Positions 9,574-16,732 of a stretch of 20,276 nucleotides of DNA are shown piece after piece. Where the stretch lies: assembly GCA_035506255.1 (NCBI GenBank), contig DATJPS010000070.1:1-20276 (forward strand). Reading direction: 5' to 3'. The notes under the pieces are model-generated. The model saw nothing but the letters and a program-made list of their open reading frames with translations, was not told the DNA's origin and did no database searches. A program made the translations under genes and the position numbers. Position 1 is the stretch's first letter. Each line of letters begins with the position of its first letter. The DNA comes from CAIYXV01 sp035506255 (GTDB lineage Bacteria > Margulisbacteria > WOR-1 > XYC2-FULL-46-14 > WPAF01).

Positions 9574-10295
9574 AACAGATAAAGTCCTTTCAGTGTAAGG
9601 TCCGCATCAATTATATCAATTCCTCGCGTATATTTCGCTATCAATTTGGCGTAGCCCCCGGTGGCGATGACTTTTATCCCGGATCTCGGATCGCGGGATC
9701 CGGATCGCGGAATTCGGATTTCGGATTTTATTCGTTGGATCATCCCTTCGACCATCGCCGCGTAACCGAAAACCAGTCCCGACCGCATCGCCTCGGCGGT
9801 CGAACTGCCGATGATTTTTTTCGGCGGTTTGATCGTGACCAGCGGAAGCTTGGCGGTGGTGGTGTGGAGGACTTCCCGCGAAAGGCCGATCCCCGGAGCG
9901 ATCGCACCTCCCAGGTACTCCCCTTTCAAGGAGATAACGTCGAAAGTGGTGGCGGTGCCGAAATCGATCACGATCGCCGGAGCGCCGTACCGCTTGAACG
10001 CGGCGTAGGCGTCGACGATCCGGTCGGCGCCGATCTCCCTTTTCTTCTTGAACCCGATCTTGAGCTCCGGGATGTCACTTATCTTAATAAACCGGGCGTT
10101 CTTGAATATTTTATCGATGAAAGGTTCCATTTGCGGCACGACCGAAGCGACCATTGCCGGAAGATCCCGCAATTCAGCGGAAGGTTTCCATTTGGGGAGA
10201 TCGCGCGTGCCCATCGACCATTTCCGGACGAGCCGCCCCCCCTGGAAAACCCCGAATTTAGTGGAAGAATTGCCTATGTCTATGACCAGCAGCAT
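9558..10295 (-). CDS. coaX: type III pantothenate kinase
   Basis: CoaX phosphorylates pantothenate, the first step of coenzyme A synthesis, and belongs to the ASKHA actin-like fold. The 245-aa protein shows the phosphate motif LLVIDIGNSSTKFG (2-15, D6), GADRIVDAY (89-97), IDFGTATTFDV (110-120, D111) and GGAIAPG (129-135), all standard for the family. I prefer ATG 10295; an in-frame TTG three bases upstream is possible. Between the last two conserved blocks lies a short arginine/serine-rich insert (IPRSGSRDPRSG) encoded by the repeat at 9681-9730. No Shine-Dalgarno is visible, and a -10-like TAAAAT sits six bases before the ATG. It leads the coaX-lysS-metF operon. Confidence 0.93.
   Translation of the reverse strand: MLLVIDIGNSSTKFGVFQGGRLVRKWSMGTRDLPKWKPSAELRDLPAMVASVVPQMEPFIDKIFKNARFIKISDIPELKIGFKKKREIGADRIVDAYAAFKRYGAPAIVIDFGTATTFDVISLKGEYLGGAIAPGIGLSREVLHTTTAKLPLVTIKPPKKIIGSSTAEAMRSGLVFGYAAMVEGMIQRIKSEIRIPRSGSRDPRSGIKVIATGGYAKLIAKYTRGIDIIDADLTLKGLYLLWRKN
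9681..9730. repeat. degenerate CGGAT-type repeat inside coaX
   Basis: About 50 bases made of imperfect copies of CGGAT(C/T)(T/G), including two near-identical TCGGATT units at 9714-9727 and two GGATC-GCGG units. It encodes a low-complexity in-frame insert in CoaX (IRIPRSGSRDPRSG). It looks like a small expanded or inserted repeat that coaX tolerates in a surface loop; that reading is inference. Confidence 0.55.
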
Positions 10296-10301
10296 CAATG
10301 G

Positions 10302-10330
10302 ATTTTATCATTTTTGGCTGAAATTATAAA
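10302..10330 (-). promoter_or_regulatory. candidate coaX promoter(s)
   Basis: Two minus-strand -10 candidates lie upstream of coaX. TAAAAT (10302-10307) is preceded after 17 bases by TTTATA (10325-10330) and ends six bases before the ATG. TATAAT (10323-10328) would give a leader of about 20 bases. The second lies within TATAATTTCAGC, identical to the 12 bases before the holB start. Which one is used cannot be decided here. Confidence 0.45.
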
Positions 10331-10332
10331 GG

Positions 10333-10395
10333 ATGGCGAACGATAATATTGTGGAGGGTAAAGGCGGCCAGATCGTTATTCCGCCCTATCAATGA
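10333..10395 (+). CDS. possible 20-aa ORF or leader peptide
   Basis: An ATG at 10333 opens a 20-codon frame (MANDNIVEGKGGQIVIPPYQ). Its TGA stop overlaps the ATG of the next gene as ATGA, an arrangement seen repeatedly between real genes in this window. AAAGG directly precedes the ATG, too close for a normal ribosome site, and a TATAAA (10325-10330) is only two bases away. It may be a short coupled peptide, the true N-terminal region of a mis-framed gene, or chance. I do not recognise it. Confidence 0.25.
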   Translation: MANDNIVEGKGGQIVIPPYQ

Positions 10396-10685
10396 CAATG
10401 ATGAAAGTACCGGCGGAAATATCCGTAAGGGTCATAAGATCAAGACCGGAAGAGGCTGCGCCTTATATCGTGATCGATGAGATCGTCGAAGGCCCGCAGC
10501 TCGTACCCGGAATGAAACGCCATCTGCTCAAGCTGCTTTCCGGCAGCGGCATCGGAATCCTCCTGGGACTAGGTATTTTCCTCGCGCTGAACATCTGCGG
10601 TGTCCGCTTCGGCAATCTGGAAACCTCGATGATCATCGGCATCCCCTCCGTCCTCGGCCTCATGTCCAGCTACATGATCTTTTAA
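10392..10685 (+). CDS. small two-helix membrane protein, unknown function
   Basis: This is a 97-aa hypothetical protein. The N-terminal ~45 residues are soluble and charged (RVIRSRPEEAAPYIVIDEIVEGPQ). They are followed by two hydrophobic segments (about 51-69 with GIGILLGLGIFLALNICGV and about 80-97 ending SYMIF), which predict a two-pass inner-membrane protein. The start is uncertain: ATG 10392 overlaps the stop of a 20-codon frame, and two further ATGs follow at 10398 and 10401. No good Shine-Dalgarno is adjacent. It is transcribed divergently from coaX and is followed by the gene-free repeat block. I do not recognise a family. Confidence 0.6.
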   Translation: MTMMKVPAEISVRVIRSRPEEAAPYIVIDEIVEGPQLVPGMKRHLLKLLSGSGIGILLGLGIFLALNICGVRFGNLETSMIIGIPSVLGLMSSYMIF

Positions 10686-10687
10686 TT

Positions 10688-11092
10688 TTTTCTCTTACTT
10701 TCTTTCCCTTGATGGAAAGAAAGTAATAAAGAAAGATCAAGGCGATTTCGATTGTTCCCCGCCCTCTCCCCTGACCCGTTATCCTCCCCAAGCTCGTCCC
10801 GCAAGAATTAGCGGGACTCGCTAACGGCCTCCCATCCTCCGCCCTTTGTAATGTATCCGAAATCGCCGGACATTATATATTCGGATGTTACCTGAATGGG
10901 GTGTTTCACAATCGGGAGGGGAGGTGAGCTGCGGAGCTCACTGCGTCCACCGGAATAGATCTGACCATTCGTTTATACCTGAGTTGCGGAGCAGCGTGGG
11001 CATACGAAGGTCAAAGGGGGTCCAGGGGGGGGCCCCCTGGTTGCTTTCTTTTCATCCACTTTTCTTTTCAACAAAAGAAAAGTGGAAAAGAA
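10688..11092. repeat. gene-free block of nested inverted repeats with hairpin ends (MITE-like candidate)
   Basis: About 405 bases with no convincing gene. The left end is a perfect 13-bp hairpin (10695-10707/10714-10726, loop CTTGAT). The right end is another perfect 13-bp hairpin (11056-11068/11073-11085, loop CAAC). In opposite orientation both show the same plan: a CTTTCTTT-type arm, a loop, an AAAGAAAG-type arm, a further purine-rich copy, then a complement of the loop. Inside are three concentric inverted repeats (10741-10750/10858-10867, 10776-10781/10822-10827, 10796-10802/10811-10817), a 7-bp hairpin with GCGG loop (10924-10941) and a G/C hairpin (11022-11040). Neither end hairpin has a T-run, so ordinary terminators are unlikely. 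Confidence 0.55.
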
Positions 11093-12013
11093 TCATTTTT
11101 TAGACAGCAGATCGATGATCTCTTTCATGTCTTCCGGCATATCGTGGGAGAATTCAAGCGGCTCGCCGGTCCGCGGGTGAACGAACCCGACCGTCCGCGC
11201 GTGGAGGAGTGTCGTAACCTTCGTTCCCTCCACCTCCGTCTTCCCGCCGTAAGTTTTGTCCCCCACCACCGGATGCTTGATATAGCTCATGTGGACGCGG
11301 ATCTGGTGAGTGCGGCCGGTCTTGAGCTTTAACTGCACCAGCGTGTACCCGTCGAACCGCTTGAGCACTTTGAAGAAAGTGAGCGCTTCGCGGCTTTTAA
11401 GGTCGGGGTCGCTGATCACCGCCATCTTCTTCCGGTCGACCGGATGGCGGCCGATCGGAGCTTGAACATAGCCGTCGTCCGGCTCGATCACGCCGTGCAC
11501 CAGCGCCACATATTCCCGTTTCACGGTGCGGTCCTTGATCTGTTTTGAGAGCGAACGGTGCGCCAGGTCGGACTTGGCGACCAAAAGCAGACCGGAAGTG
11601 TCTTTATCGAGTCGATGGACGATCCCCGGCCGCAGAACCCCTCCCACTCCCGATAAATTTCTGGCGTGATAGAGCAGCGCGTGCACCAGCGTGCCGGTAT
11701 AATTCCCCGCCGCCGGATGCGTTACCATCCCTCTAGGTTTGTAGACCACCATCACGTCGTCGTCCTCGTACACCACATCGAGCGGGATGTTCTCCGGCTT
11801 CAGTTCGAATTTTTTTGGCGGAGGGACTTCGACCGTTACTTTGTCGTTAAGCTTGAGTCGGTAGCCCGGTTTGGCCGGATGATCGTTAACGCGGACCTTT
11901 CCCCCTTCGATCAGCTTTTGGATAAAAGAACGGGAAAGCCCGTGGCCTTCGCCCGCCAAGTACGCGTCGAGCCTCAGCCCGGAAGAGACCTTATCGATCG
12001 AGTATTCGATCAA
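11093..12013 (-). CDS. 23S rRNA pseudouridine synthase, RluD family
   Basis: RluA/RluD-family enzymes isomerise uridines to pseudouridine in large-subunit rRNA. The 306-aa protein has an N-terminal S4 RNA-binding domain (about 13-60, GLRLDAYLA, LSRSFIQKLIEGGKVRVN) and a catalytic domain with HRLDKDTSG (133-141, catalytic D136), RTHQIRVH and HPVVGDKTYG. Length and layout fit RluD, although RluA/RluC relatives are possible, so I leave the symbol blank. The start is a TTG at 12013 overlapping the bioY TGA as TTGA; no ATG lies between it and the S4 domain, and AAGGA sits almost directly before it. It is the last gene of the sixA-to-rluD run. Confidence 0.9.
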   Translation of the reverse strand: MIEYSIDKVSSGLRLDAYLAGEGHGLSRSFIQKLIEGGKVRVNDHPAKPGYRLKLNDKVTVEVPPPKKFELKPENIPLDVVYEDDDVMVVYKPRGMVTHPAAGNYTGTLVHALLYHARNLSGVGGVLRPGIVHRLDKDTSGLLLVAKSDLAHRSLSKQIKDRTVKREYVALVHGVIEPDDGYVQAPIGRHPVDRKKMAVISDPDLKSREALTFFKVLKRFDGYTLVQLKLKTGRTHQIRVHMSYIKHPVVGDKTYGGKTEVEGTKVTTLLHARTVGFVHPRTGEPLEFSHDMPEDMKEIIDLLSKK

Positions 12014-12594
12014 TCCTTGATCAGCTTCCAGACGGCGGGAAGCGACGCCGATACCAGCGTCATCTTGATGATCTCCCCGGGGAGGAACGGAAGCAATCCC
12101 GCCAGCAGGACCTTATTCATCGGGATAAAAGCGGCCAGGCGGAGCATCCCGAACGAATAGATCAGCGCCAGTGCGCCGATCATGACGAGCATCATCTTAA
12201 AGAAACTGCGGTCCCACCCCTTCTCCGCCATGTAACCGGCGAAGTAGGCGGCGGCCATGAAACCGATGATATATCCGCCGGTGGGGCCGAGCAGCCGGGC
12301 GATGCCGAACGCGCCGCCGGGAGAGAACACCGGCAGGCCGAGAACCCCTTCGAACACATACATCATCATCGCCGCCAGCGCGCGGTTGCGTCCCAGCACC
12401 AGGCCGGCCAGGACCACGGCAAAGGTCTGTCCGGTGATGGGGACCGGCGAGAACGGGAGCGGTATCATTACCTGCGAGCAGGCCGCGATCAACAAGCTGA
12501 ACGCGAAACTCAGAAAAAGGTCCTTTATAAGTGTCCTGGGATATTCGCTCGACCCGAACCAGACGTCCGACAATACTTTAGTCCTTGCTTGCAT
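12010..12594 (-). CDS. bioY: BioY-type biotin transporter substrate-binding subunit
   Basis: BioY is the membrane S component of energy-coupling-factor transporters that import biotin. The 194-aa protein is hydrophobic, with about six helices and the family signatures IPLPFSPVPITGQTFAVVLAG (44-64) and GPTGGYIIGF (103-112). The start at 12594 is supported by AAAGGAG about eight bases upstream. No bioM/bioN (EcfA/EcfT) genes are in the window, so it may use a shared energising module or act alone, as reported for some BioY proteins. It ends in a TTGA overlap with the pseudouridine synthase gene. Confidence 0.93.
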   Translation of the reverse strand: MQARTKVLSDVWFGSSEYPRTLIKDLFLSFAFSLLIAACSQVMIPLPFSPVPITGQTFAVVLAGLVLGRNRALAAMMMYVFEGVLGLPVFSPGGAFGIARLLGPTGGYIIGFMAAAYFAGYMAEKGWDRSFFKMMLVMIGALALIYSFGMLRLAAFIPMNKVLLAGLLPFLPGEIIKMTLVSASLPAVWKLIKD

Positions 12595-12628
12595 AACGAT
12601 CTCTCCTTTACTCCTTAATTATCACACA

Positions 12629-13390
12629 TCAGAGCGGGTTCTTCAACGCGTTTACCGCCGCGATCAGGTAGCCCAGCGCCGCCAGGAAATATATAAGAGT
12701 GAAGTAAGGCGCCTCGATACCGGTGACCGCGAGCAGCGTCTGAAGGATGATCGGCAGCGTAAGATAATAGATCCCGAACTTATAAAGGTCGTTGAAGCTC
12801 AATTTAAAGTCCATGATGCGGCAGGCCAGCAGGCCGATCAGCGCCAGGATAAAGGCGTCGAGCAACTTGAAAACGAAAGCGCCGCCAAGCGCGAAGAAGA
12901 CGATCGCCGCCGAGAACCACCGCAGCAGCGGCAGCCATTTGGCTACGTCGGACTTGGTGAACTTCCAATCCTTTATCGCCTCGAAATTGTAGGTGCGCAC
13001 TTCGAGGCGGCTCTTCTTGTTGATCATTTTGTCCCTGGTGATAAGCACTCCGCTCTCGTACTGGTCCAGGGCCGACTCGTCCGACTTGCCGCTGGTATCG
13101 ATGATCACGATCCCGGTCTTGTCCCGGTCGACGATGACCGGCATCTTCCCCTGGACCTTGAGCTCTCCCCTGTCGAACGTGAAATCGGGCGCCTTGTCGC
13201 GGAACAGCGCCTGCGCGTTGGTGACCCAGACGTTGAAATCGATCACCACCGGCACCACGCTGATCGTCCCGAAGATCAGAACGATGACGAACAGGTACAG
13301 GATCGCCTTGAAGAAAGGCTGCCGCTTTAGGTCCGCCGCTTCCCTGGGCCCCACCAGGCTGGCGATGAACTGGGAATAGATATGATCCAT
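12629..13390 (-). CDS. DUF1189-like membrane protein
   Basis: The 253-aa protein has one N-terminal membrane helix (about 28-50), an extracytoplasmic domain (about 51-155) and four C-terminal helices (about 156-174, 176-190, 206-223, 229-248). The outer domain contains KMPVIVDRDKTGIVIIDTSGK and GVLITRDKMINKKS, a pattern I associate with the DUF1189 family of unknown function. A strong Shine-Dalgarno (AAAGGAG) six bases before the ATG fixes the start at 13390. It lies 20 bases after the glycosyltransferase gene and before bioY in the same run. The family call is from recalled pattern, not a search; a Yip1-like protein is the main alternative. Confidence 0.65.
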   Translation of the reverse strand: MDHIYSQFIASLVGPREAADLKRQPFFKAILYLFVIVLIFGTISVVPVVIDFNVWVTNAQALFRDKAPDFTFDRGELKVQGKMPVIVDRDKTGIVIIDTSGKSDESALDQYESGVLITRDKMINKKSRLEVRTYNFEAIKDWKFTKSDVAKWLPLLRWFSAAIVFFALGGAFVFKLLDAFILALIGLLACRIMDFKLSFNDLYKFGIYYLTLPIILQTLLAVTGIEAPYFTLIYFLAALGYLIAAVNALKNPL

Positions 13391-13410
13391 AGATGGCTCC
13401 TTTTATTCCT

Positions 13411-14943
13411 CTACAACGAAACCACCGCGAACCCAGCCTTGCTGCTGACGACGCGGTGGCGCAGCTGTATCTTCTTCTCCTCATCGGCGGAGGTATAGCA
13501 GGCGGAACGCGGCTGGCGCATGAACTCCGCCAGCTGCTTTTCGTCATAGACCTCTTTCACCGCGGCCGGGTATTTCTGGCGGTCGAGGTAAAACACCAGG
13601 CTCGGAGGCAGCCAGGTCTTGTAATAGCAAACGTGATCGCGTCCCGCCATCGCCAGCGAGAGGTCGCGGGTGTACTTAAAATCCTCGGCGTACGGGAGGA
13701 GCCAGCCGATCAGCCCGATGAAGAAAACGACGATCGCCGCCGTCCAGGCGCCGATGGTCCACCACGGCTGCGCCTTGATGAACGAACAGAGGAAAGCGAG
13801 GAAGAAACCGGCCAGCGCGATCAGCATCAAAGTTTCAAGATAGACCGCCGCCTGCGCGTATTCTGCCGGGATCTTGGTGATCGAAAAGCCCCAGACCGCG
13901 AGCGAAAGGAACAGGACCGGGAAGATCAATCCCAGGTAATAGTCGAGCTTGTGCTCCCCTTTGAAGATCCGGTCGAGGAACGCGCCGGTGATCACCGCCA
14001 TCGCCGGGAAGGCGGGGAGGAAATATCCCGGCACCTTGGTGGAAGCGGTGGAAAAGATCGCCAGCATCACCAGGAACAGGGACAGCGGGAGGGCGTGCGG
14101 CTTGCGGAACAACGCCGGGACGAACAATCCGCTCCAGGGGATCAGCCCCAGGATGATCACGAAAATGTAATAGTAGAACGGTCCCGGATGCTGCTGCATG
14201 GGCGACATGTAGATCGAGAACAGGAACTGGCCGAAGATCACTTTGAGGAAATAAGGACCTTCGCGGGCAGTTTCGACGATGAACCAGGGAGAAGCGACCA
14301 GAAGATATAACAACGATCCTTTCAGCGGCACCATCTCCATCAAGAACGGGAGCTTTTTATCGATCAAAAGGAACAGTCCGATGGCAAGTCCGGGAACGAG
14401 GATGCCAAGCGGCCCTTTGGTCATGGTGCCGAACGCCATCGCCAGGGACATAAGGAAGAACCATTTTTTGTCCGCCGGCGCCTTGTAGCCGCGCAGGAAG
14501 AAGTAGAGCGAAAGCGTGATGAAGAAAGTAAGCCCAATGTCGACCAGCGCCATTTTTGAAAGCACGACGTACAGCGGGCTGGTCGCGACGATCAGCGCGG
14601 AGAGCAGGCCCGCCCTTTCGTTATGCAATTCTTTTGCGAAAAGATAAGTGAGCCCCACCCCCGCGATCCCGAAGACCGCGAACCAGAACCGTCCCCAGAA
14701 TTCGGTCACGCCGAAAAGCTGGAAGACCAGCGCCGTCAACCAGGCGAATACCGGCGGTTTGTGGAAGTAGATGGCGGAATTGAGGTGCGGCGTCAGGAAC
14801 TCGCCGGAGCGGAGCATCTCCAGCGAAGAGCCCATCAGCTGGCCCTCGTCGTTGTCCCAGACCGAAGGGGTGCCAAGCTGGAAAAAGTAAAGGAACGCGG
14901 CCAACAGCAAAATGGCGATCAGGGCCCAGTTCAGTTTTTTCAT
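13411..14943 (-). CDS. ArnT/PMT-type membrane glycosyltransferase
   Basis: The 510-aa polytopic protein belongs to the GT-C superfamily (ArnT, PMT_2). These enzymes move a sugar from a lipid-phosphate carrier to an acceptor on the outer face of the inner membrane. The first periplasmic loop carries the catalytic-type VWDNDEGQ (28-35, acidic D32/E33) and YFHKPPVFAWL (59-69), the usual pair of signatures. About eleven to thirteen hydrophobic helices follow, then a soluble C-terminal region (about 420-510) with YFLPAFPAM-type loops before it. It starts one base after the flavin-reductase-like gene ends. Donor and acceptor are unknown; lipid A or another envelope glycan would fit the nearby lptF/G gene, but this is inference. 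Confidence 0.85.
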   Translation of the reverse strand: MKKLNWALIAILLLAAFLYFFQLGTPSVWDNDEGQLMGSSLEMLRSGEFLTPHLNSAIYFHKPPVFAWLTALVFQLFGVTEFWGRFWFAVFGIAGVGLTYLFAKELHNERAGLLSALIVATSPLYVVLSKMALVDIGLTFFITLSLYFFLRGYKAPADKKWFFLMSLAMAFGTMTKGPLGILVPGLAIGLFLLIDKKLPFLMEMVPLKGSLLYLLVASPWFIVETAREGPYFLKVIFGQFLFSIYMSPMQQHPGPFYYYIFVIILGLIPWSGLFVPALFRKPHALPLSLFLVMLAIFSTASTKVPGYFLPAFPAMAVITGAFLDRIFKGEHKLDYYLGLIFPVLFLSLAVWGFSITKIPAEYAQAAVYLETLMLIALAGFFLAFLCSFIKAQPWWTIGAWTAAIVVFFIGLIGWLLPYAEDFKYTRDLSLAMAGRDHVCYYKTWLPPSLVFYLDRQKYPAAVKEVYDEKQLAEFMRQPRSACYTSADEEKKIQLRHRVVSSKAGFAVVSL

Positions 14944-14944
14944 A

Positions 14945-15517
14945 TCACTTCTTCTTTTTTACCGAGAATCCGAAATGCCCCAGCTCTTTGCCGAGCTGGT
15001 AGTATTTGCCGTGCGAATAACAGACCGGCTCCGCCGCGTCGAAGCGGAAGGCGCCCTTTTTATCGATGTACTTTTTATCGGCGTGGATGCAGAGCACCCT
15101 GGCCAGGAACATATCGTGGGAGCCGAGCGGCACGACGTCGGTGACCCGGCATTCGATGTTGACCGGGCTCTGCGCGATCAGCGGCGCCGCCACCTGATCG
15201 GCCTTGAGCGGCTTCAGCTTCATCCGGGTGAATTTATTGATATCGCGGCCCGATTTAACGCCGCAAAAATCCGCCGCGGCGACCAGCTTTTTGGTCACCA
15301 GATTGATGACGAACTCGCCGGTCCGCTTGATGATGGCGTGCGAATGGCGGGAGGGGCGGACGGAAATGTAGGCCATCGGCGGTTCCGATGAGGCCGTTCC
15401 GGTCCAGGCGATGGTTATGATGTTGTAATTTTCTTTATTGTCCCCGCACGAGACCATCGCCACCGGCACGGGATAGACCATCGTCCCCGGTTTCCAGATC
15501 GCTTTTTCCATCGGCAT
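14945..15517 (-). CDS. flavin reductase-like FMN-binding protein (flavoredoxin type)
   Basis: The 190-aa protein resembles the flavin-reductase-like split-barrel family, which binds FMN and passes electrons from NAD(P)H or ferredoxin. Visible signatures are PVPVAMVSCGDNKENYNIITIAW (16-38), the substitution-tolerant SSEPPMAYISVRPSRHSH (43-60), GEFVINLV (67-74) and FCGVKSGRDINKF (84-96). The C-terminus is lysine-rich (KKKK). I start at ATG 15517, four bases after the maf stop, with a GGGGGGTG stretch upstream. ATG 15511 is a close alternative, and a start at 15541 would run back into maf. The redox partner and physiological substrate are unknown. Confidence 0.85.
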   Translation of the reverse strand: MPMEKAIWKPGTMVYPVPVAMVSCGDNKENYNIITIAWTGTASSEPPMAYISVRPSRHSHAIIKRTGEFVINLVTKKLVAAADFCGVKSGRDINKFTRMKLKPLKADQVAAPLIAQSPVNIECRVTDVVPLGSHDMFLARVLCIHADKKYIDKKGAFRFDAAEPVCYSHGKYYQLGKELGHFGFSVKKKK

Positions 15518-15521
15518 GATT

Positions 15522-16100
15522 TTAGCACCCCCCTTTAGCATGGCGCGAGAGCAAGCTCTTCAGCCGCGCCACCGGCAGGCCCACCACATTGTCGCGATCA
15601 CCCTCGATGTTGTCGATGAAGATCCCCTCGATCTCCTGGATGCCGTACGCACCCGCTTTGTCCATCGGCCGGCCGCTTTTGACGTAATCGAGGATATCTT
15701 TCTCCGCCGTCCGCTTCATTTTGACCCTTGTCACTTCGATCTCCGACACGATGTCTTTCTGATTGGGGAATACTACCGCCAGGCCGGTGATCACCTGGTG
15801 CGTACGGCCGGAAAGGGCCTTGAGCATGGAAACCGCGTGCGCCGCGTCCTTGGGTTTCCCAAGTATCTTGCCGTCCAGCACGACAATGGTGTCCGCGCCG
15901 ATAACGATCGCGTCCTTGTGGGAAGCGGCGACGTCATTGGCCTTGAAGATGGCCGCCTTACGGGCGAAGGTCTCGGGATCGGAGGCAAAGATGCGCGACT
16001 CATCTATCACGCTGGGAATGACATCAAATTTTCTAAGGAACTTAGCCAGCAGGTCTTTCCTTCTCGGCGAAGCGGAAGCCAGTATGATATTAGCGCTCAT
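15522..16100 (-). CDS. maf: Maf-type nucleoside triphosphate pyrophosphatase
   Basis: Maf proteins hydrolyse non-canonical or pyrimidine NTPs (dTTP/UTP in the YhdE group) and are linked to septum formation in Bacillus. The 192-aa protein shows the phosphate-binding ASASPRR (8-14), GADTIVV (68-74), the family block SGRPMDKAGAYGIQ (142-155) and GDRDNVVGLP (167-176). The frame is open further upstream, but ATG 16100 gives the conserved N-terminus and overlaps the sixA stop as ATGA. It is followed by a four-base gap to the flavin-reductase-like gene. The exact base preference within the family cannot be set from these motifs. Confidence 0.94.
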   Translation of the reverse strand: MSANIILASASPRRKDLLAKFLRKFDVIPSVIDESRIFASDPETFARKAAIFKANDVAASHKDAIVIGADTIVVLDGKILGKPKDAAHAVSMLKALSGRTHQVITGLAVVFPNQKDIVSEIEVTRVKMKRTAEKDILDYVKSGRPMDKAGAYGIQEIEGIFIDNIEGDRDNVVGLPVARLKSLLSRHAKGGC

Positions 16101-16570
16101 CGGGTAGGCGTCTTTATCATCGACGGGTTGATCGCCCATTCAATGAGCCAGGGCTGGTCGTCGGTCCGCAACAGGCAGACCGCTCCCGACCGGCTGAATT
16201 CGATACAGGGGTGGAGATCGGTACCGGTCAAAAGACGGGAAACCAGCTTGTTGAGGAAAGGAAGATGGCCGACCAGGGCGATGTCGCGTTCTTCTTCTTC
16301 CAGTTCGATCGCCAGCTCGCGGACCTCGTCGTCTGGGAGCATCCCTTCCCTTTCGACGACGCTCCGATGCGGGATCCCTTCGGCGAGGATGGCGGCGGTC
16401 TGCGCGGCACGCAGTTTGGAGCTGTGCCAGATCTCTTCCACCCGCACGCCTAGGTAATTGAGGAACGCCGCCATTTCGGCGGTCTCGAACCTACCTCTTT
16501 CGCTGAGCGGCTGTTCGGGATCGATCTGCTCGGGGACCTGCTCCCCGTGGCGGACCAGATATAAGCGCAT
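16097..16570 (-). CDS. SixA-like histidine phosphatase
   Basis: This 157-aa protein belongs to the histidine (phosphoglycerate mutase-like) phosphatase superfamily and is SixA-sized. SixA in E. coli removes phosphate from histidine on phosphotransfer proteins. Catalytic residues are present: LVRHGE (5-10, R7 and H8), SSKLRAAQTA (50-59, second arginine R54) and LVGHLPF (99-105, H102). The ATG at 16570 is preceded five bases upstream by TACAAT and by no ribosome site. It is the first gene of a seven-gene run ending at 11093. No histidine kinase or Hpt protein is nearby, so the target is unknown. Confidence 0.88.
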   Translation of the reverse strand: MRLYLVRHGEQVPEQIDPEQPLSERGRFETAEMAAFLNYLGVRVEEIWHSSKLRAAQTAAILAEGIPHRSVVEREGMLPDDEVRELAIELEEEERDIALVGHLPFLNKLVSRLLTGTDLHPCIEFSRSGAVCLLRTDDQPWLIEWAINPSMIKTPTR

Positions 16571-16575
16571 GATCC

Positions 16576-16604
16576 ATTGTATCTTATGCCGCGCGGTTTG
16601 TATA
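16576..16604 (-). promoter_or_regulatory. sixA promoter, predicted near-leaderless
   Basis: On the minus strand, TATACA (16599-16604), a 17-base spacer and TACAAT (16576-16581) precede the sixA ATG by only five bases. No Shine-Dalgarno lies between. The -35 is weak (4 of 6 to consensus). Confidence 0.6.
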
Positions 16605-16655
16605 TGGCCGCCGCCAGGACATTAAAAAAGCATTAAATTTTGATTAAAATAACGA

Positions 16656-16683
16656 TTGCAATAAATATCCCCTTTGATATAAT
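16656..16683 (+). promoter_or_regulatory. pilin gene promoter
   Basis: TTGCAA (16656-16661), a 16-base spacer and an extended -10 (TGA then TATAAT at 16678-16683). A start near 16690 gives a leader of about 43 bases that carries a Shine-Dalgarno, unlike the neighbouring promoters. Confidence 0.65.
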
Positions 16684-16732
16684 ATTACAAACCGATCTTA
16701 TATTTAGCACCTATGAAAAGGAGCCCATAAAA

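Noticed and set aside
10296..10332. A metabolite riboswitch ahead of coaX-lysS-metF
   Set aside because: The space between coaX and the divergent gene is too short and shows only promoter-like elements.
10695..11085. The two 13-bp hairpins as ordinary Rho-independent terminators for the flanking genes
   Set aside because: Neither hairpin is followed by a T-run on the relevant strand, and their mirrored design is better explained as element ends. A partial terminator role is not excluded.
10885..11103. A 72-codon frame in the repeat block
   Set aside because: It runs through hairpins and a G/C homopolymer-like palindrome, with no ribosome site and no protein-like composition.
16640..16732. 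An upstream extension of the pilin gene
   Set aside because: It would bury the prepilin leader and includes the promoter and ribosome site.
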